A DNA stretch of 58,608 bases from positions 1 to 58,608 of the forward strand of contig NZ_BOOA01000054.1 of NCBI RefSeq assembly GCF_016862995.1. Direction: 5' to 3'. The notes under the pieces are model-generated. The model was not told the origin of the DNA. It saw only the letters and a list, made by a program, of their open reading frames with translations, and searched no databases. Every line of letters starts with the position of its first letter. Position 1 is the stretch's first letter. The position numbers were made by a program, and so were the translations under genes. The stretch is from Acrocarpospora phusangensis (GTDB taxonomy: Bacteria > Actinomycetota > Actinomycetes > Streptosporangiales > Streptosporangiaceae). This document shows, in pieces, positions 14,980 to 23,645 of the stretch.

Positions 14980-16491
14980 GTGGTGAACGAGCCGCGGGCG
15001 CGGCCGGACGCGCGGGCGCTGATCGGGACCGTGCTCGACCCCGGGACCTGGACGTCCTGGGACGAGCCGCCCGTCGACACCGCGCCGCCGGGATCGGAGT
15101 ACGCCGAGGAGCTGGCCGCGGCCAGGGCCAAGACCGGCTACGACGAGGCGGTGATCACCGGCTCGGGGCTGCTGGGCGGGCGCAGGGTCGCCGTGGTGGC
15201 GTGCGAGTTCTCCTTCCTGGCGGGGTCCATCGGGGTCGCGGCGGCGGACCGGCTGGTGCGCGCGATCGAGCGGGCCACGGCGGAGGGCCTGCCGCTGCTG
15301 GCCGCGCCCGCCAGCGGGGGCACCCGGATGCAGGAGGGCGCGCTCGCGTTCATCCAGATGGTCAAGATCACCGCCGCGGTGTCGGCGCATCGTGCGGCGC
15401 GGCTGCCGTATGTCGTCTATCTCCGGCATCCGACGACCGGCGGGGTGTTCGCGTCCTGGGGGTCGCTCGGGCACGTCACCGCCGCCGAGCCGGGCGCGAT
15501 GATCGGCTTCCTGGGGCCGCGCGTCTTCGAGTCGCTGTACGGGTACGCGTTCCCGGAGGGCGTACAGGTCGCGGAGAACCTTTTCGCGCACGGCCTGGTC
15601 GACGCCGTGGTCTCGGCGGAGGACGCCAGGGAGATCGCGATCCGGGCGCTGTCGGTGCTCTGCCCGGCCGAACCCGCGGCCCTCCCGGCGGAACCGGAGG
15701 AGTCACGCGCCGACGTCGGGGCCTGGCAGGCGATCATGAGTTCCCGGCGGGACGACCGGCCCGGCGTGCGCACGCTGCTCAGGTGCGCGGCCTCGGATGT
15801 CACGCCGCTGCACGGCACCGGGGCGGGGGAGAACGACCCCGGGCTGCTGCTCGCGCTGGCCAGGTTCGGCGGCGCGCCCGCCGTGGTGCTCGGCCAGGAC
15901 CGGCGCAGCCAGCGCGCGGGCATGCCGCTCGGGCCGGCCGGGCTGCGGGTGGCGCGCCGGGGCATGCACCTGGCCGCAGAACTCGGCCTGCCATTGGTCA
16001 CCGTGATCGACACCGCCGGGGCCGCGCTGTCCAAGGCGGCCGAGGAGGGCGGCCTGGCCGGGGAGATCGCCCGGTCCCTCGCCGACCTGGTCATGCTGGA
16101 CGCGCCCACGGTCTGCCTGCTGCTGGGGGAGGGCGCGGGCGGGGCCGCGCTGGCGCTGCTCCCGGCCGACCGCGTGCTCTGCGCCCAGCACGCCTGGCTC
16201 TCCCCGCTGCCGCCCGAGGGCGCCTCGGCGATCCTCTACCGTACGGTCGACTTCGCGCCGGAGATCGCCGCGGCCCAGGGCGTGCGCGCGGCCGACCTGA
16301 AACGGGACGGCATCGTGGACCGGGTCATCCCGGAGTCGCCGGACGCCGCGTACGAGCAGGAGGCGTTCTGCGAGCGGGTGGCCAGGGCGCTGGAGTACGA
16401 GATCACCGGCCTGCTCGCGCAGGATCCTGCCGCCCGGCTGGCCACCCGCCTGGCCCGCTACCGGAACCTGGGGTCCGTTCAGCCCGGCTGA
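14980..16491 (+). CDS. Fused acyl-CoA carboxyltransferase (AccD-AccA type)
   Basis: 503 aa containing both crotonase-fold halves of acetyl-CoA carboxylase carboxyltransferase. The first half is AccD-like (PASGGTRMQEGALAFIQMVK; GGVFASWGSLGHVTAAEPGA; MIGFLGPRVFESLYGY). The second is AccA-like (LVTVIDTAGAALSKAAEEGG; LLGEGAGGAALALLPADRVL; SPLPPEGASAILYRTVDFAP). The N-terminal Cys4 zinc ribbon of bacterial AccD is absent, and no biotin carboxylase or carrier is in the window. It would transfer CO2 from carboxybiotin to an acyl-CoA. The start is the GTG at 14980 or the next GTG (14983). Its 3' end overlaps the convergent gene by 13 bp. A dedicated malonyl- or methylmalonyl-CoA supply role is plausible. 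Confidence 0.85.
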   Translation: MVNEPRARPDARALIGTVLDPGTWTSWDEPPVDTAPPGSEYAEELAAARAKTGYDEAVITGSGLLGGRRVAVVACEFSFLAGSIGVAAADRLVRAIERATAEGLPLLAAPASGGTRMQEGALAFIQMVKITAAVSAHRAARLPYVVYLRHPTTGGVFASWGSLGHVTAAEPGAMIGFLGPRVFESLYGYAFPEGVQVAENLFAHGLVDAVVSAEDAREIAIRALSVLCPAEPAALPAEPEESRADVGAWQAIMSSRRDDRPGVRTLLRCAASDVTPLHGTGAGENDPGLLLALARFGGAPAVVLGQDRRSQRAGMPLGPAGLRVARRGMHLAAELGLPLVTVIDTAGAALSKAAEEGGLAGEIARSLADLVMLDAPTVCLLLGEGAGGAALALLPADRVLCAQHAWLSPLPPEGASAILYRTVDFAPEIAAAQGVRAADLKRDGIVDRVIPESPDAAYEQEAFCERVARALEYEITGLLAQDPAARLATRLARYRNLGSVQPG

Positions 16492-16904
16492 CAGGGGATC
16501 GTGATGCGCTCCACCCGGATGGCCTGCACTTCCTCCCGGGGCACGACCACCTCGTACGCGCCGTGGTCGACCAGCCAGTAGCCGAGCGCCTCCGCCTTCA
16601 TCCCGTTGTGACCGGTGTAGGCGATGTGCAGGCCGCCGCTCTCCCCGTTCTCGTCCTCGTCCAGGATCAGGCAGGGCTCGCCGCCGAACGCGCCCACCGT
16701 GCGCAGCAGCGTCAGCTGTTCCAGGTCCTTGATGTTGACGGCCAGCCGCCAGTAGCCGCGCCCCCGCTCGAAGCCCTCGGCGGGCGTCTCGCTGAACAGG
16801 ACCACGTCGTCCCCGCCCGGCCCGATGGCGGCGGGGTAGGTCTGCGTGCGGTACGTGGCCACGAAACCGAGGCCCACGGGTTCGACGTCGCCGGTTTCGC
16901 TCAT
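16479..16904 (-). CDS. Hypothetical protein (141 aa)
   Basis: Not recognised. A soluble mixed alpha/beta protein with a conserved-looking core (DVVLFSETPAEGFERGRGYW, then YTGHNGMKAEALGYWLVDHG) and a C-terminal strand EVQAIRVERITIPC. No signal peptide or TM. It is the last gene of a minus-strand operon: the ATG overlaps the preceding stop (ATGA), so it is coupled to the gene at 16901-17359. It also overlaps the convergent carboxyltransferase by 13 bp, so no room is left for a terminator. Confidence 0.65.
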   Translation of the reverse strand: MSETGDVEPVGLGFVATYRTQTYPAAIGPGGDDVVLFSETPAEGFERGRGYWRLAVNIKDLEQLTLLRTVGAFGGEPCLILDEDENGESGGLHIAYTGHNGMKAEALGYWLVDHGAYEVVVPREEVQAIRVERITIPCQPG

Positions 16905-17359
16905 GCCGCCGGCCGCCAGGACAGGCCGTCGAAGGCGGCGAACGGCCGCTCTCCGGCTCTGGTGATGTGCACGATCTCGGCGCCCGCCGGGATCGGCATC
17001 GGCATGGTGTGGAACTGCGGCACGACATGCTCCCGTGAGGCGGTGAAGCCGTTCCCGGCGAATGGGGGTGAATCGTTCCAGTCACCGCCCATGTGCGGAC
17101 CGTAGGGAACGACGTAGGTGTCGATGTCGCGGGCCACCCAGCGCATGAGGTAGAGCTCCGGCACCGCGGGCGTCAGCTCGGATCCCTCGAAGGACAGGTC
17201 GAGGGCGTCCACGAGGGCGCGCGGGGAGGTCAGCCGGTCGCAGTCCTGGACGCGGTAGACATACCCCGAGATGATCGTCCGCTTGCCCGCCAGGTACGGC
17301 ACGAGCAGACGCGGCGGAATCACCTTCTGCATCCACGTGCTGTTGCCTGGCTCGCTCAT
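16901..17359 (-). CDS. Hypothetical protein (152 aa)
   Basis: Not recognised. Soluble, with aromatic-rich segments (LLVPYLAGKRTIISGYVYRV and YVVPYGPHMGGDWNDSPPFA) and a His-containing region HVVPQFHTMPMPIPAG. The ATG at 17359 is chosen because it starts 10 bp after the nitrilase stop; the longer frame from 17428 would overlap that gene by 59 nt. No strong Shine-Dalgarno is visible. Co-transcribed with the DUF418 and nitrilase genes and coupled by ATGA overlap to the 141-aa gene, which suggests the two unknowns act together. Confidence 0.65.
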   Translation of the reverse strand: MSEPGNSTWMQKVIPPRLLVPYLAGKRTIISGYVYRVQDCDRLTSPRALVDALDLSFEGSELTPAVPELYLMRWVARDIDTYVVPYGPHMGGDWNDSPPFAGNGFTASREHVVPQFHTMPMPIPAGAEIVHITRAGERPFAAFDGLSWRPAA

Positions 17360-17369
17360 GACGACAAGT

Positions 17370-18149
17370 TTACGATCCGGTGACCCCAAGTCTGCGATGT
17401 TCGAGGGACGGAAGGGTCCTGCGCACACTTTCCGTCCGCCGCCCGTCGATCTCCCCGGTGCGTACGGCCGGGCCGGGCCCGAGGTCGTGCACGGTCACGC
17501 CGAGCGGGTCGATGAGCAGGCTGCGGCCGACGCCGTAGCCGTCCTCGTGCGGGGGCTGGCCGACGGCGACGGTCCACATGGTGTTCTCGATCGCGCGGGC
17601 CCGGTTGAGCGTCACCCAGTGCTCCTCCTTGAACGGGCCCCCCGCCCAGGCGGCGATCACCGCGAACGCCTCCGCGCCCTGGTCCACCAGGGCCCTGGCC
17701 AGCTCGGGGAAGCGGATGTCGTAGCAGGTGATGAGCCCCACCCGCAGCCCGGCCAGCTCCGCCACGACCGGCGCGTCGCCGGGCTCGACCAGGTCGGACT
17801 CGCGGGCGCCGAAGGAGTCGAACAGGTGGATCTTCCGGTAGGCGGCCACCAGTTCGCCGTCGGTGTCGATGGCCACCGCCGTGTTGCTCACCCGCTCCCC
17901 GGCCGGGACGAAGGTGCCCGCGATGATCGCGGTCCCGGCCTCCCTGGCGGCCTCCCTGAGCCCGGTCACGAACGGGCCGTCCAGCGGCTCGGCGCGGTCC
18001 AGGATGCCCTTGCCGAAGCGGGTCAGCGTGGACTCGGGGAAGACCGCGAGGTCGGCGTCCGGCGCGGCCGCGAGGGCCTCGCGGACCGACTCAAGATTGG
18101 TCTTGGGGCTGTGGTCGATCGAGATCTGGCAGAGGGATACGCGTGTCAC
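17370..18149 (-). CDS. Carbon-nitrogen hydrolase (nitrilase superfamily)
   Basis: 259 aa with the complete Glu-Lys-Cys triad: Glu39 in AVFPEST, Lys106 in YRKIHLFD and Cys142 in LITCYDIRFPE. The EHWVTLNRARAIENTMWTVA stretch is the usual C-terminal family block. It resembles Nit1/Nit2-like omega-amidases and deaminated-glutathione amidases more than true nitrilases. The GTG start (18149) lies 59 nt inside the upstream DUF418 gene; the N-terminal strand RVSLCQISIDHSPK is needed for the fold, so the overlap seems real. A repair amidase for side products of transamination is an attractive but unproved role given the aminotransferase next door. Confidence 0.88.
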   Translation of the reverse strand: MTRVSLCQISIDHSPKTNLESVREALAAAPDADLAVFPESTLTRFGKGILDRAEPLDGPFVTGLREAAREAGTAIIAGTFVPAGERVSNTAVAIDTDGELVAAYRKIHLFDSFGARESDLVEPGDAPVVAELAGLRVGLITCYDIRFPELARALVDQGAEAFAVIAAWAGGPFKEEHWVTLNRARAIENTMWTVAVGQPPHEDGYGVGRSLLIDPLGVTVHDLGPGPAVRTGEIDGRRTESVRRTLPSLEHRRLGVTGS

Positions 18150-18978
18150 GTGCTTGAGTCTGCCCGTTCGGAACCAGTTCCCACCACGTCAGACACCGCC
18201 AGATCCACTCAAGCGGGCCATATCTATACCGGGCCAGCCACCATCGGGCGAACAGCCACTGCCCGATCAGCGTGATCACGGTCACCCCGATGATCTCGGC
18301 CGTGGTCTGCGGGCGCACCGCCAGGATGATCACCGTGCTGGACAGGTACGCCGACAGCGCCACCTTGCCGAGCGGCTCGAACACCCGGGGGCTGAGCAGC
18401 AGGAACCCGCTCGCGTACACCGCCGCGCCGGCCACGCAGGCGGCCAGGTAGCCCAGGTCCCGCCAGGTCAGCAGCGCGGCCACGGCCACGCTGAGGACGA
18501 AGAGGAGCGGGCTGGGCCGGACCGCGTCGAACGCCACGGCCGCCATGCCCAGCAGGAACAGCCCGGCGATGAGCGTCCACGGGTTCTCCCCGTACATCGC
18601 CGCCAGCGTGACCGCCGTCCCGAGTCCCAGCTGGACCCACTTCGGCAGGTAGCTCGCCGGGACCAGCACCACGGCCCCGAACACCGCGTACGGCACCAGC
18701 ACCTCGCCCGGGTTGACGGCCCAGTGCGCCGCCCCGAACAGCGCCAGCACGGCCAGCCGCCGCAGCATGACCAGCCGGTCCGGATGCGCCCCCATGAACA
18801 GGGCGAAGCTCATCCCGAACAGGAAGGAGAAGATCGGGTAGAAGCGGCCCTGCACGAACGTGGACATCGCCCAGTCGATCTCGGGCGGTTTCGGCGAGTG
18901 CTGCCACGTGTTGACCAGCATGATCCCGCAGATCGCGAAACCGCGGAGCGCGTCGAGCTCACGAATTCGGGTGGCCAC
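18091..18978 (-). CDS. DUF418/YeiB-type membrane protein
   Basis: 295 aa, multi-pass. The N-terminal ELDALRGFAICGIMLVNTW is the acyltransferase-like entry motif of the YeiB/DUF418 family. It is followed by FYPIFSFLFGMSFALFMG and about eight more hydrophobic helices; the C-terminal DUF418 part has the ALSAYLSSTVIILAV and GPLEWIWRCLTWWE motifs. The family is thought to transfer acyl groups across the membrane, but substrates are unknown. It starts at a GTG (18978), 16 bp from the divergent aminotransferase. First gene of a four-gene operon; its end overlaps the nitrilase gene by 59 nt. Confidence 0.85.
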   Translation of the reverse strand: MATRIRELDALRGFAICGIMLVNTWQHSPKPPEIDWAMSTFVQGRFYPIFSFLFGMSFALFMGAHPDRLVMLRRLAVLALFGAAHWAVNPGEVLVPYAVFGAVVLVPASYLPKWVQLGLGTAVTLAAMYGENPWTLIAGLFLLGMAAVAFDAVRPSPLLFVLSVAVAALLTWRDLGYLAACVAGAAVYASGFLLLSPRVFEPLGKVALSAYLSSTVIILAVRPQTTAEIIGVTVITLIGQWLFARWWLARYRYGPLEWIWRCLTWWELVPNGQTQARDTRIPLPDLDRPQPQDQS

Positions 18979-18994
18979 CAGACCAGAGTAGGTT

Positions 18995-20155
18995 GTGATC
19001 GTGCTTGTAGGACGGATGCGGGAATTCGGAACCACGGTTTTCGCCGAGATGACCGCCATGGCGGTGCGCACCGGCTCGATCAACCTGGGCCAGGGATTCC
19101 CGGACGAGGACGGCCCTGCCGCGATGCTCGCCCGCGCGGTCGAGGCGATCCACGGCGGCTTCAACCAGTACCCCCCGGGCCCGGGCGTGTCGGAACTCCG
19201 CCAGGCCGTCGCCGACCACCAGAAACTCCGGTACGGCCTGGCCTACGACCCGGACGGCGAGATCCTGGTGACCGTGGGCGCCACCGAGGCGATCACGGCC
19301 GCCGTGCTGGCGCTCTGCGAGCCCGGCAGCGAAGTGATCGTCTTCGAGCCGTACTACGACTCCTACCCGGCGGCGATCGCGATGGCCGGGGCGGTCCGGC
19401 GGGCGGTGCCGCTGCGAGTGGACGGCGGGCGGTTCGCGTTCGACCCCGCCGAACTGGCCGCCGCGGTGACGCCCAGGACCCGGGCGATCCTGGTCAACTC
19501 GCCGCACAACCCGACCGGGACCGTGTTCACGCCCGCCGAGATGGCGGCCATCGCCGCGCTCTGCCGCGAGCACGACCTGATCGCGATCACCGACGAGGTC
19601 TACGAGCACCTGACCTTCGACGGCGTGCCGCACGTGCCGCTGGCCACGCTGCCCGGCATGCGGGAGCGGACCGTGGCGGTCTCCTCGGCCGGGAAGACCT
19701 TCTCCGTCACCGGCTGGAAGACCGGCTGGATCTGCGCGCCGGCCGAGCTGATCTCCGCCGTCCAGACGGTCAAGCAGTTCCTCACCTTCACCTCGGCCGC
19801 GCCGTTCCAGCTCGCCGTGGCGTACGCGCTCCGGCACGAGTTGGAGTGGGTGGGCGCGCTCCGCGAGACCCTCCAGGGCAAGAGGGACCGGTTGATGGCC
19901 GGGCTCGCCGCAGCCGGGTTCGAGGTGCTGCGGCCGGCGGGGACGTACTTCGTGCAGACCGACATCCGGCCGCTGGGCTTCGCCGACGGCCTCGACCTGG
20001 CCCGCCGCCTGCCCGAGCTGGCGGGCGTGGTCGCCATCCCGACCCAGGTCTTCTACGACGAACCGGAGACCGGCCGCCACTACGTGCGATTCGCCTTCTG
20101 CAAGAAGGATTCGGTCATCGACGAGGCCATCAGCAGGCTCGCCCGGCTCGGCTGA
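18995..20155 (+). CDS. Class I/II PLP-dependent aminotransferase
   Basis: 386 aa from the GTG at 18995; 379 aa from the ATG at 19016, which has AGGA close by and is an equally good start. Fold-type I motifs: SINLGQGFPDEDGP, NQYPPGPGVSELRQAVADH, NSPHNPTGTVF, ITDEVYEHLTFDG and the Schiff-base lysine in SSAGKTFSVTGWKTGW (about residue 235), with the C-terminal Arg in YVRFAFCKKD. Closest to the N-succinyldiaminopimelate / methionine-kynurenine aminotransferase group; actinomycete members are usually labelled DapC or YbdL-like. Divergent from the DUF418-nitrilase operon, with which it shares a 16-bp start-to-start gap. Confidence 0.9.
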   Translation: MIVLVGRMREFGTTVFAEMTAMAVRTGSINLGQGFPDEDGPAAMLARAVEAIHGGFNQYPPGPGVSELRQAVADHQKLRYGLAYDPDGEILVTVGATEAITAAVLALCEPGSEVIVFEPYYDSYPAAIAMAGAVRRAVPLRVDGGRFAFDPAELAAAVTPRTRAILVNSPHNPTGTVFTPAEMAAIAALCREHDLIAITDEVYEHLTFDGVPHVPLATLPGMRERTVAVSSAGKTFSVTGWKTGWICAPAELISAVQTVKQFLTFTSAAPFQLAVAYALRHELEWVGALRETLQGKRDRLMAGLAAAGFEVLRPAGTYFVQTDIRPLGFADGLDLARRLPELAGVVAIPTQVFYDEPETGRHYVRFAFCKKDSVIDEAISRLARLG

Positions 20156-20215
20156 TTACCCGGTTCGGCGGGGAGCGGTCTATGCTCGCTGCGTTTCCTC
20201 ACTAAGGAGAGCGGC

Positions 20216-20773
20216 TTGCTTACCGTCGGTGACCGTTTCCCGGAGTATGAACTGACCGCCTGCGTGGCGCTGGACGCGGACGAGGCGTTCGCCACCATCG
20301 ACCACAAGACCTACGAGGGCATGTGGCGGGTCGTGTTCTTCTGGCCGAAGGACTTCACCTTCGTCTGCCCCACCGAGATCGCCGAGTTCGGCCGCCTGCA
20401 CCGCGAGTTCGCCGACCGGGAGGCGCAGGTGCTCGGTGTCTCCGTGGACTCCGAGTTCGTGCACCACGCCTGGCGCAGGGACCACCCCGACCTGCGGGAT
20501 TTGCCGTTCCCGATGCTCTCCGACATCACCAGGGAGCTGTCGCAGGACCTGGGCGTGCTCGGCCCCGACGGCGTCGCGCAGCGCGCCACGTTCATCGTGG
20601 ACCCGAACCACGAGATCCGCTTCACCATGGTCACCTCCGGCTCGGTCGGCCGGAACGTGCGGGAGGTGCTGCGCGTGCTGGACGCGCTCCAGTCCGAGCA
20701 GCTCTGCCCGTGCAACTGGAACAAGGGTGACGCCGGGCTGGACGCCAGGAAGCTGCTCGCCGGTCAGAACTAG
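20216..20773 (+). CDS. ahpC: Peroxiredoxin (AhpC/TSA family)
   Basis: 185 aa, typical 2-Cys peroxiredoxin reducing H2O2 and organic hydroperoxides. The peroxidatic Cys is in FFWPKDFTFVCPTE (about residue 50) and the resolving Cys in LCPCNW near the C-terminus. It uses a TTG start at 20216, fixed by AAGGAG six nt upstream. The usual actinomycete partner AhpD and the regulator OxyR are not adjacent, so its reductant must be encoded elsewhere. Confidence 0.92.
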   Translation: MLTVGDRFPEYELTACVALDADEAFATIDHKTYEGMWRVVFFWPKDFTFVCPTEIAEFGRLHREFADREAQVLGVSVDSEFVHHAWRRDHPDLRDLPFPMLSDITRELSQDLGVLGPDGVAQRATFIVDPNHEIRFTMVTSGSVGRNVREVLRVLDALQSEQLCPCNWNKGDAGLDARKLLAGQN

Positions 20774-20779
20774 CGCCGG

Positions 20780-21568
20780 TCAGAGCTTCCTGCCGACCGC
20801 GCCGTACGCGCCGCGCACGGCCTCGGCGGGGATCGGCTTGTCCGGGCGCCACGCGGTGGCCCACACCAGGCCGGGCTCCACGAGTTCGAAGCCGTCGAAG
20901 AAGCGGCCGATCTCCTCGGCGGTGCGGTTGGTCATCAGCAGCGGCCCGGTGTTGTAGTTCTTGGCCAGCGTGCCCATCAGCTCGGGCTCGAAGTCGGCCG
21001 TCAGGTGGGTGATCGCGAGGTAGCTGCCCGGGCAGGTGGCGTCGGTGAAGGCCTTGACCGCGCCCCACGGGTCTTCCTCGTCCCTGATGTGCATCAGCGT
21101 GCCGACGATGATGACCGCCACCGGCTTGGAGAAGTCGAGGACCTTGTTCACGTCGGGGTGGTCGATGATCGTGTGCGGTTCGCGCAGGTCCGCCTCGATG
21201 TAGGTGGTCCGGCCCTCCGGCGTGCTGGTCAGCAGCGCCCGCGCGTGCACCATCACGATGGTGTCGTTGTCCACGTACGCCACGCGGGCGGCGGGATTGA
21301 CCGACTGGGCCACCTCGTGCGTGTTCCCGGTCGTGGGGATGCCGGTGCCGATGTCCAGGAACTGGGTGACGCCCTGCTCCGCCAGGTACCGGACGGCCCG
21401 GCCGAGGAAGGCCCGGTTCTCCCTGGCCCCCTGCACCACGCCCGGCGTGGAGGCGATGACGGCCTCGGCGACCGCGCGGTCCGCGGCGTAGTTGTCCTTG
21501 CCGCCGAGCCAGTAGTCGTACACCCGGGCCGGATGGGGAACCGAGGTGTCGATCTTCGGAGTGGTCAT
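20780..21568 (-). CDS. SAM-dependent methyltransferase, DUF574 family (second copy)
   Basis: 262 aa. Same family marks as the gene at 12160: PARVYDYWLGGKDNYAADR, QFLDIGTGIPTTGNTHEVAQ, VAYVDNDTIVMVHARALL, and VAVIIVGTLMHIRDEEDP. The ATG at 21568 is chosen; the open frame reaches 21655 but lacks conservation there. Convergent with ahpC, only six bp between stops. The substrate of this family is unknown. Unlike the first copy it has no XRE or DUF397 neighbour. Confidence 0.9.
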   Translation of the reverse strand: MTTPKIDTSVPHPARVYDYWLGGKDNYAADRAVAEAVIASTPGVVQGARENRAFLGRAVRYLAEQGVTQFLDIGTGIPTTGNTHEVAQSVNPAARVAYVDNDTIVMVHARALLTSTPEGRTTYIEADLREPHTIIDHPDVNKVLDFSKPVAVIIVGTLMHIRDEEDPWGAVKAFTDATCPGSYLAITHLTADFEPELMGTLAKNYNTGPLLMTNRTAEEIGRFFDGFELVEPGLVWATAWRPDKPIPAEAVRGAYGAVGRKL

Positions 21569-21729
21569 GCTCGGAGCCCCCGAATAAGCGGCGATATTTG
21601 CGGAGATCCTAGCCAATATGACGACTGGTGGGAGCGCGCCCACTCCGAAAAACACGGGGGATTCGCCGAGTTGACGTGATTCCGCGATGAAGTCGTGGTG
21701 TAAGCGGGCTGAAAGGTGGAAGGGGCAGG

Positions 21730-22428
21730 GTGAGTGACATGAAGATCTCTGAACGTTTTCGCGGACCCGACGGCATGGCGAACGGCGGCTGGGTGTCCGG
21801 GCTCGCGGCGAGCTACCTGCCGCCCGGCCGCACGGTGGAAGTGACGCTGCGCGCGCCGACCCCCTTGGACGCCGACGTCCGCATCGAGAAGACCCCGTCC
21901 CTGGTGCGCCTGTTCGACGGTGACGCCCTGCTGGTGGAGGCCCGCCCGGTGCCGGACGCCCCGGTCCCGCCGCCGTTCCTCGAACCGGAGCGCATCGGCG
22001 GCGTCTTCGTGGGGGAGACCGCCCACCCGTTCCCGGGGTGTTTCGTCTGCGGCCACCGCGAGCCCGGTGACGGTCTGCGCGTGCATCCGGCCCCCACCGG
22101 CCGCCCCGGCGAGGTGGCGATGCTCTGGCACGTGCACCCCGCCCTGGCCGACTGGTCCGCCACCCTGCCGCTGAGCCACGTCTGGGGCGCCCTGGACTGC
22201 CCGACCGGCTGGGCCCACCTCACCTCCGGCGGCGCCGCCCTGCTCGGCCGCCTCACCGGCCGGGTGTACGGATCGATCTTCCCCGACGCCACGTACGTGA
22301 TCGTGGCCAGGACCGAGGGCAGGGAACGCCGCAAGCTGTACGCCTCCGCCGGGATCTACGAGCTCTCCGGCCGGCTCCTCGCGGCCAGCCGGGCGACCTG
22401 GATCGATTTGGACCGAGAGGCCGGCTGA
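21730..22428 (+). CDS. Hotdog-fold (thioesterase-like) protein
   Basis: 232 aa, GTG start with AAGGGG about eight nt upstream. It looks like a double hotdog: the first half has FRGPDGMANGGWVSGLAASY and RTVEVTLRAPTPLDADVRIE. The second has FPGCFVCGHREPGDGLRVHP, LSHVWGALDCPTGWAHL and LGRLTGRVYGSIFPD. The CxxC pair is typical of a subset of actinomycete acyl-CoA thioesterase-like proteins. Catalytic residues are not certain. It is the first of four same-strand genes leading to the ring-opening amidohydrolase; the gap to the next gene is 55 bp, so co-transcription is possible. Confidence 0.65.
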   Translation: MSDMKISERFRGPDGMANGGWVSGLAASYLPPGRTVEVTLRAPTPLDADVRIEKTPSLVRLFDGDALLVEARPVPDAPVPPPFLEPERIGGVFVGETAHPFPGCFVCGHREPGDGLRVHPAPTGRPGEVAMLWHVHPALADWSATLPLSHVWGALDCPTGWAHLTSGGAALLGRLTGRVYGSIFPDATYVIVARTEGRERRKLYASAGIYELSGRLLAASRATWIDLDREAG

Positions 22429-22437
22429 TCCTGATAC

Positions 22438-22451
22438 GTGATGAGGATCAC
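22438..22451. promoter_or_regulatory. Short palindrome before the C45 amidase gene
   Basis: GTGAT-GAGG-ATCAC (22438-22451), 33 bp before the start at 22484. Size and position fit a GntR-type or similar operator, but the match is short and could be chance. Confidence 0.3.
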
Positions 22452-22483
22452 AATTGGCTGCCGGTGGGGTCTAGCGAGCCGAG

Positions 22484-23569
22484 ATGTGGCGGGATGGGAT
22501 GCTGAGAAATGTGATCCGCGCCTATACCTCCACTGACAGCGACCCTCTCGAACGTGGCCACGAGTTCGGTCGGGTCCACGCCACCCAGGTAGCCCACACC
22601 GTGGCCGTCTACCAGGACATGTTCCAGCAGCACGGCGGGACCAACATCGACCTCGTGGACCTCGGCACCCAGGCGTTGAAGGCGATCGAGGCGTGGGCGC
22701 CCGAACTCGCCGAGGAGATCACCGGTATCGCGGAGGGGGCGCGCCTCCCGGTCACCGACATCGCGGCCATCAACGCGCGGACCGAGATCCTGGCCATGCT
22801 GGACGGGCGCCCGCGCAGCGAGTGCTCGGCCGTCGTGCTGCTCGGCGACGACCCCGACAGTCCGCCGGTGGCCCTGCAGACCTGGGACTGGACCCGGGAG
22901 ATGGCCGAGGGCTGGCTGGTCTGGACGATCGAGCACCCGAACGGCCGTACCGTGCACACGCTCACCGAGTACGGCGTGGTCGGCAAGATCGGCGTCAACT
23001 CGGGCGGGCTCGGCCTGCTGTTCACCCGGCTCCACCACGAGGACGACGGCCAGGACGGCATCGGCCTGCCCGTGCACGTGGCCGCCCGGCGGGTGCTCGA
23101 CGAGTGCGAGAGCGTCACCTCCGCCGCCTACCTGCTGGCCGGCGCCGAGGTGTCGGCCTCGTCCTCGCTCAACCTCGTCTCGTACGGCGAGGAGGAGGGC
23201 AAGGCCGCGATCACCGCCGAACTGCACCCGGGCGGGCCCGGCTGGAGCACGCCGGAGGACAACGGCATGCTCGTGCACACCAACCACTTCCTAGACCCGA
23301 GAGTGGCCCCCTACGACCCTTTTCCGCGTCAGCATCCCGGCACGCTGATCCGGCGCGACCTGCTCCGGCGGGGGCTGCGCCGGCAGGCCGCCAAGCCGCA
23401 CGCGGACGTGGTCCGCGAGGTCATGTCCCGGCACGCCGGCGGCGTCTGCCACCACCGGGCGCCGGGGGCCGACGACGACCACATCACGCTGGCCACCGTG
23501 GAGCTGGACCTGCCCAACGGCGCGCTGATCGCCGAGGAGGGCGGGCCCTGCGGCAGCCGTACTTGGTGA
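22484..23569 (+). CDS. C45-family autoproteolytic acyltransferase/amidase
   Basis: 361 aa, Ntn hydrolase related to acyl-CoA:6-aminopenicillanic acid acyltransferase. The predicted self-cleavage site is before Cys114 in RPRSECSAVV, freeing a catalytic N-terminal Cys. The preceding pro-segment (ITGIAEGARLPVTDIAAINA) and following GVVGKIGVNSGGLGLLFTRL, HVAARRVLDE and HTNHFLDPR blocks are family-typical. These enzymes make or break amide bonds. The first ATG is at 22484; the ATG at 22499, with GGCGGGA before it, is an equal alternative. Located upstream of carbamate kinase and the ring-opening amidohydrolase; a linear amide generated by ring opening would be a logical substrate. Confidence 0.85.
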   Translation: MWRDGMLRNVIRAYTSTDSDPLERGHEFGRVHATQVAHTVAVYQDMFQQHGGTNIDLVDLGTQALKAIEAWAPELAEEITGIAEGARLPVTDIAAINARTEILAMLDGRPRSECSAVVLLGDDPDSPPVALQTWDWTREMAEGWLVWTIEHPNGRTVHTLTEYGVVGKIGVNSGGLGLLFTRLHHEDDGQDGIGLPVHVAARRVLDECESVTSAAYLLAGAEVSASSSLNLVSYGEEEGKAAITAELHPGGPGWSTPEDNGMLVHTNHFLDPRVAPYDPFPRQHPGTLIRRDLLRRGLRRQAAKPHADVVREVMSRHAGGVCHHRAPGADDDHITLATVELDLPNGALIAEEGGPCGSRTW

Positions 23570-23645
23570 ATCTTGCCGAGGGAAATGCCGGTGGTGGGCG
23601 AGAGTCGCCCATGCGGGGTGGTGGGGGCGCGGCTAGTTTCGCCAT

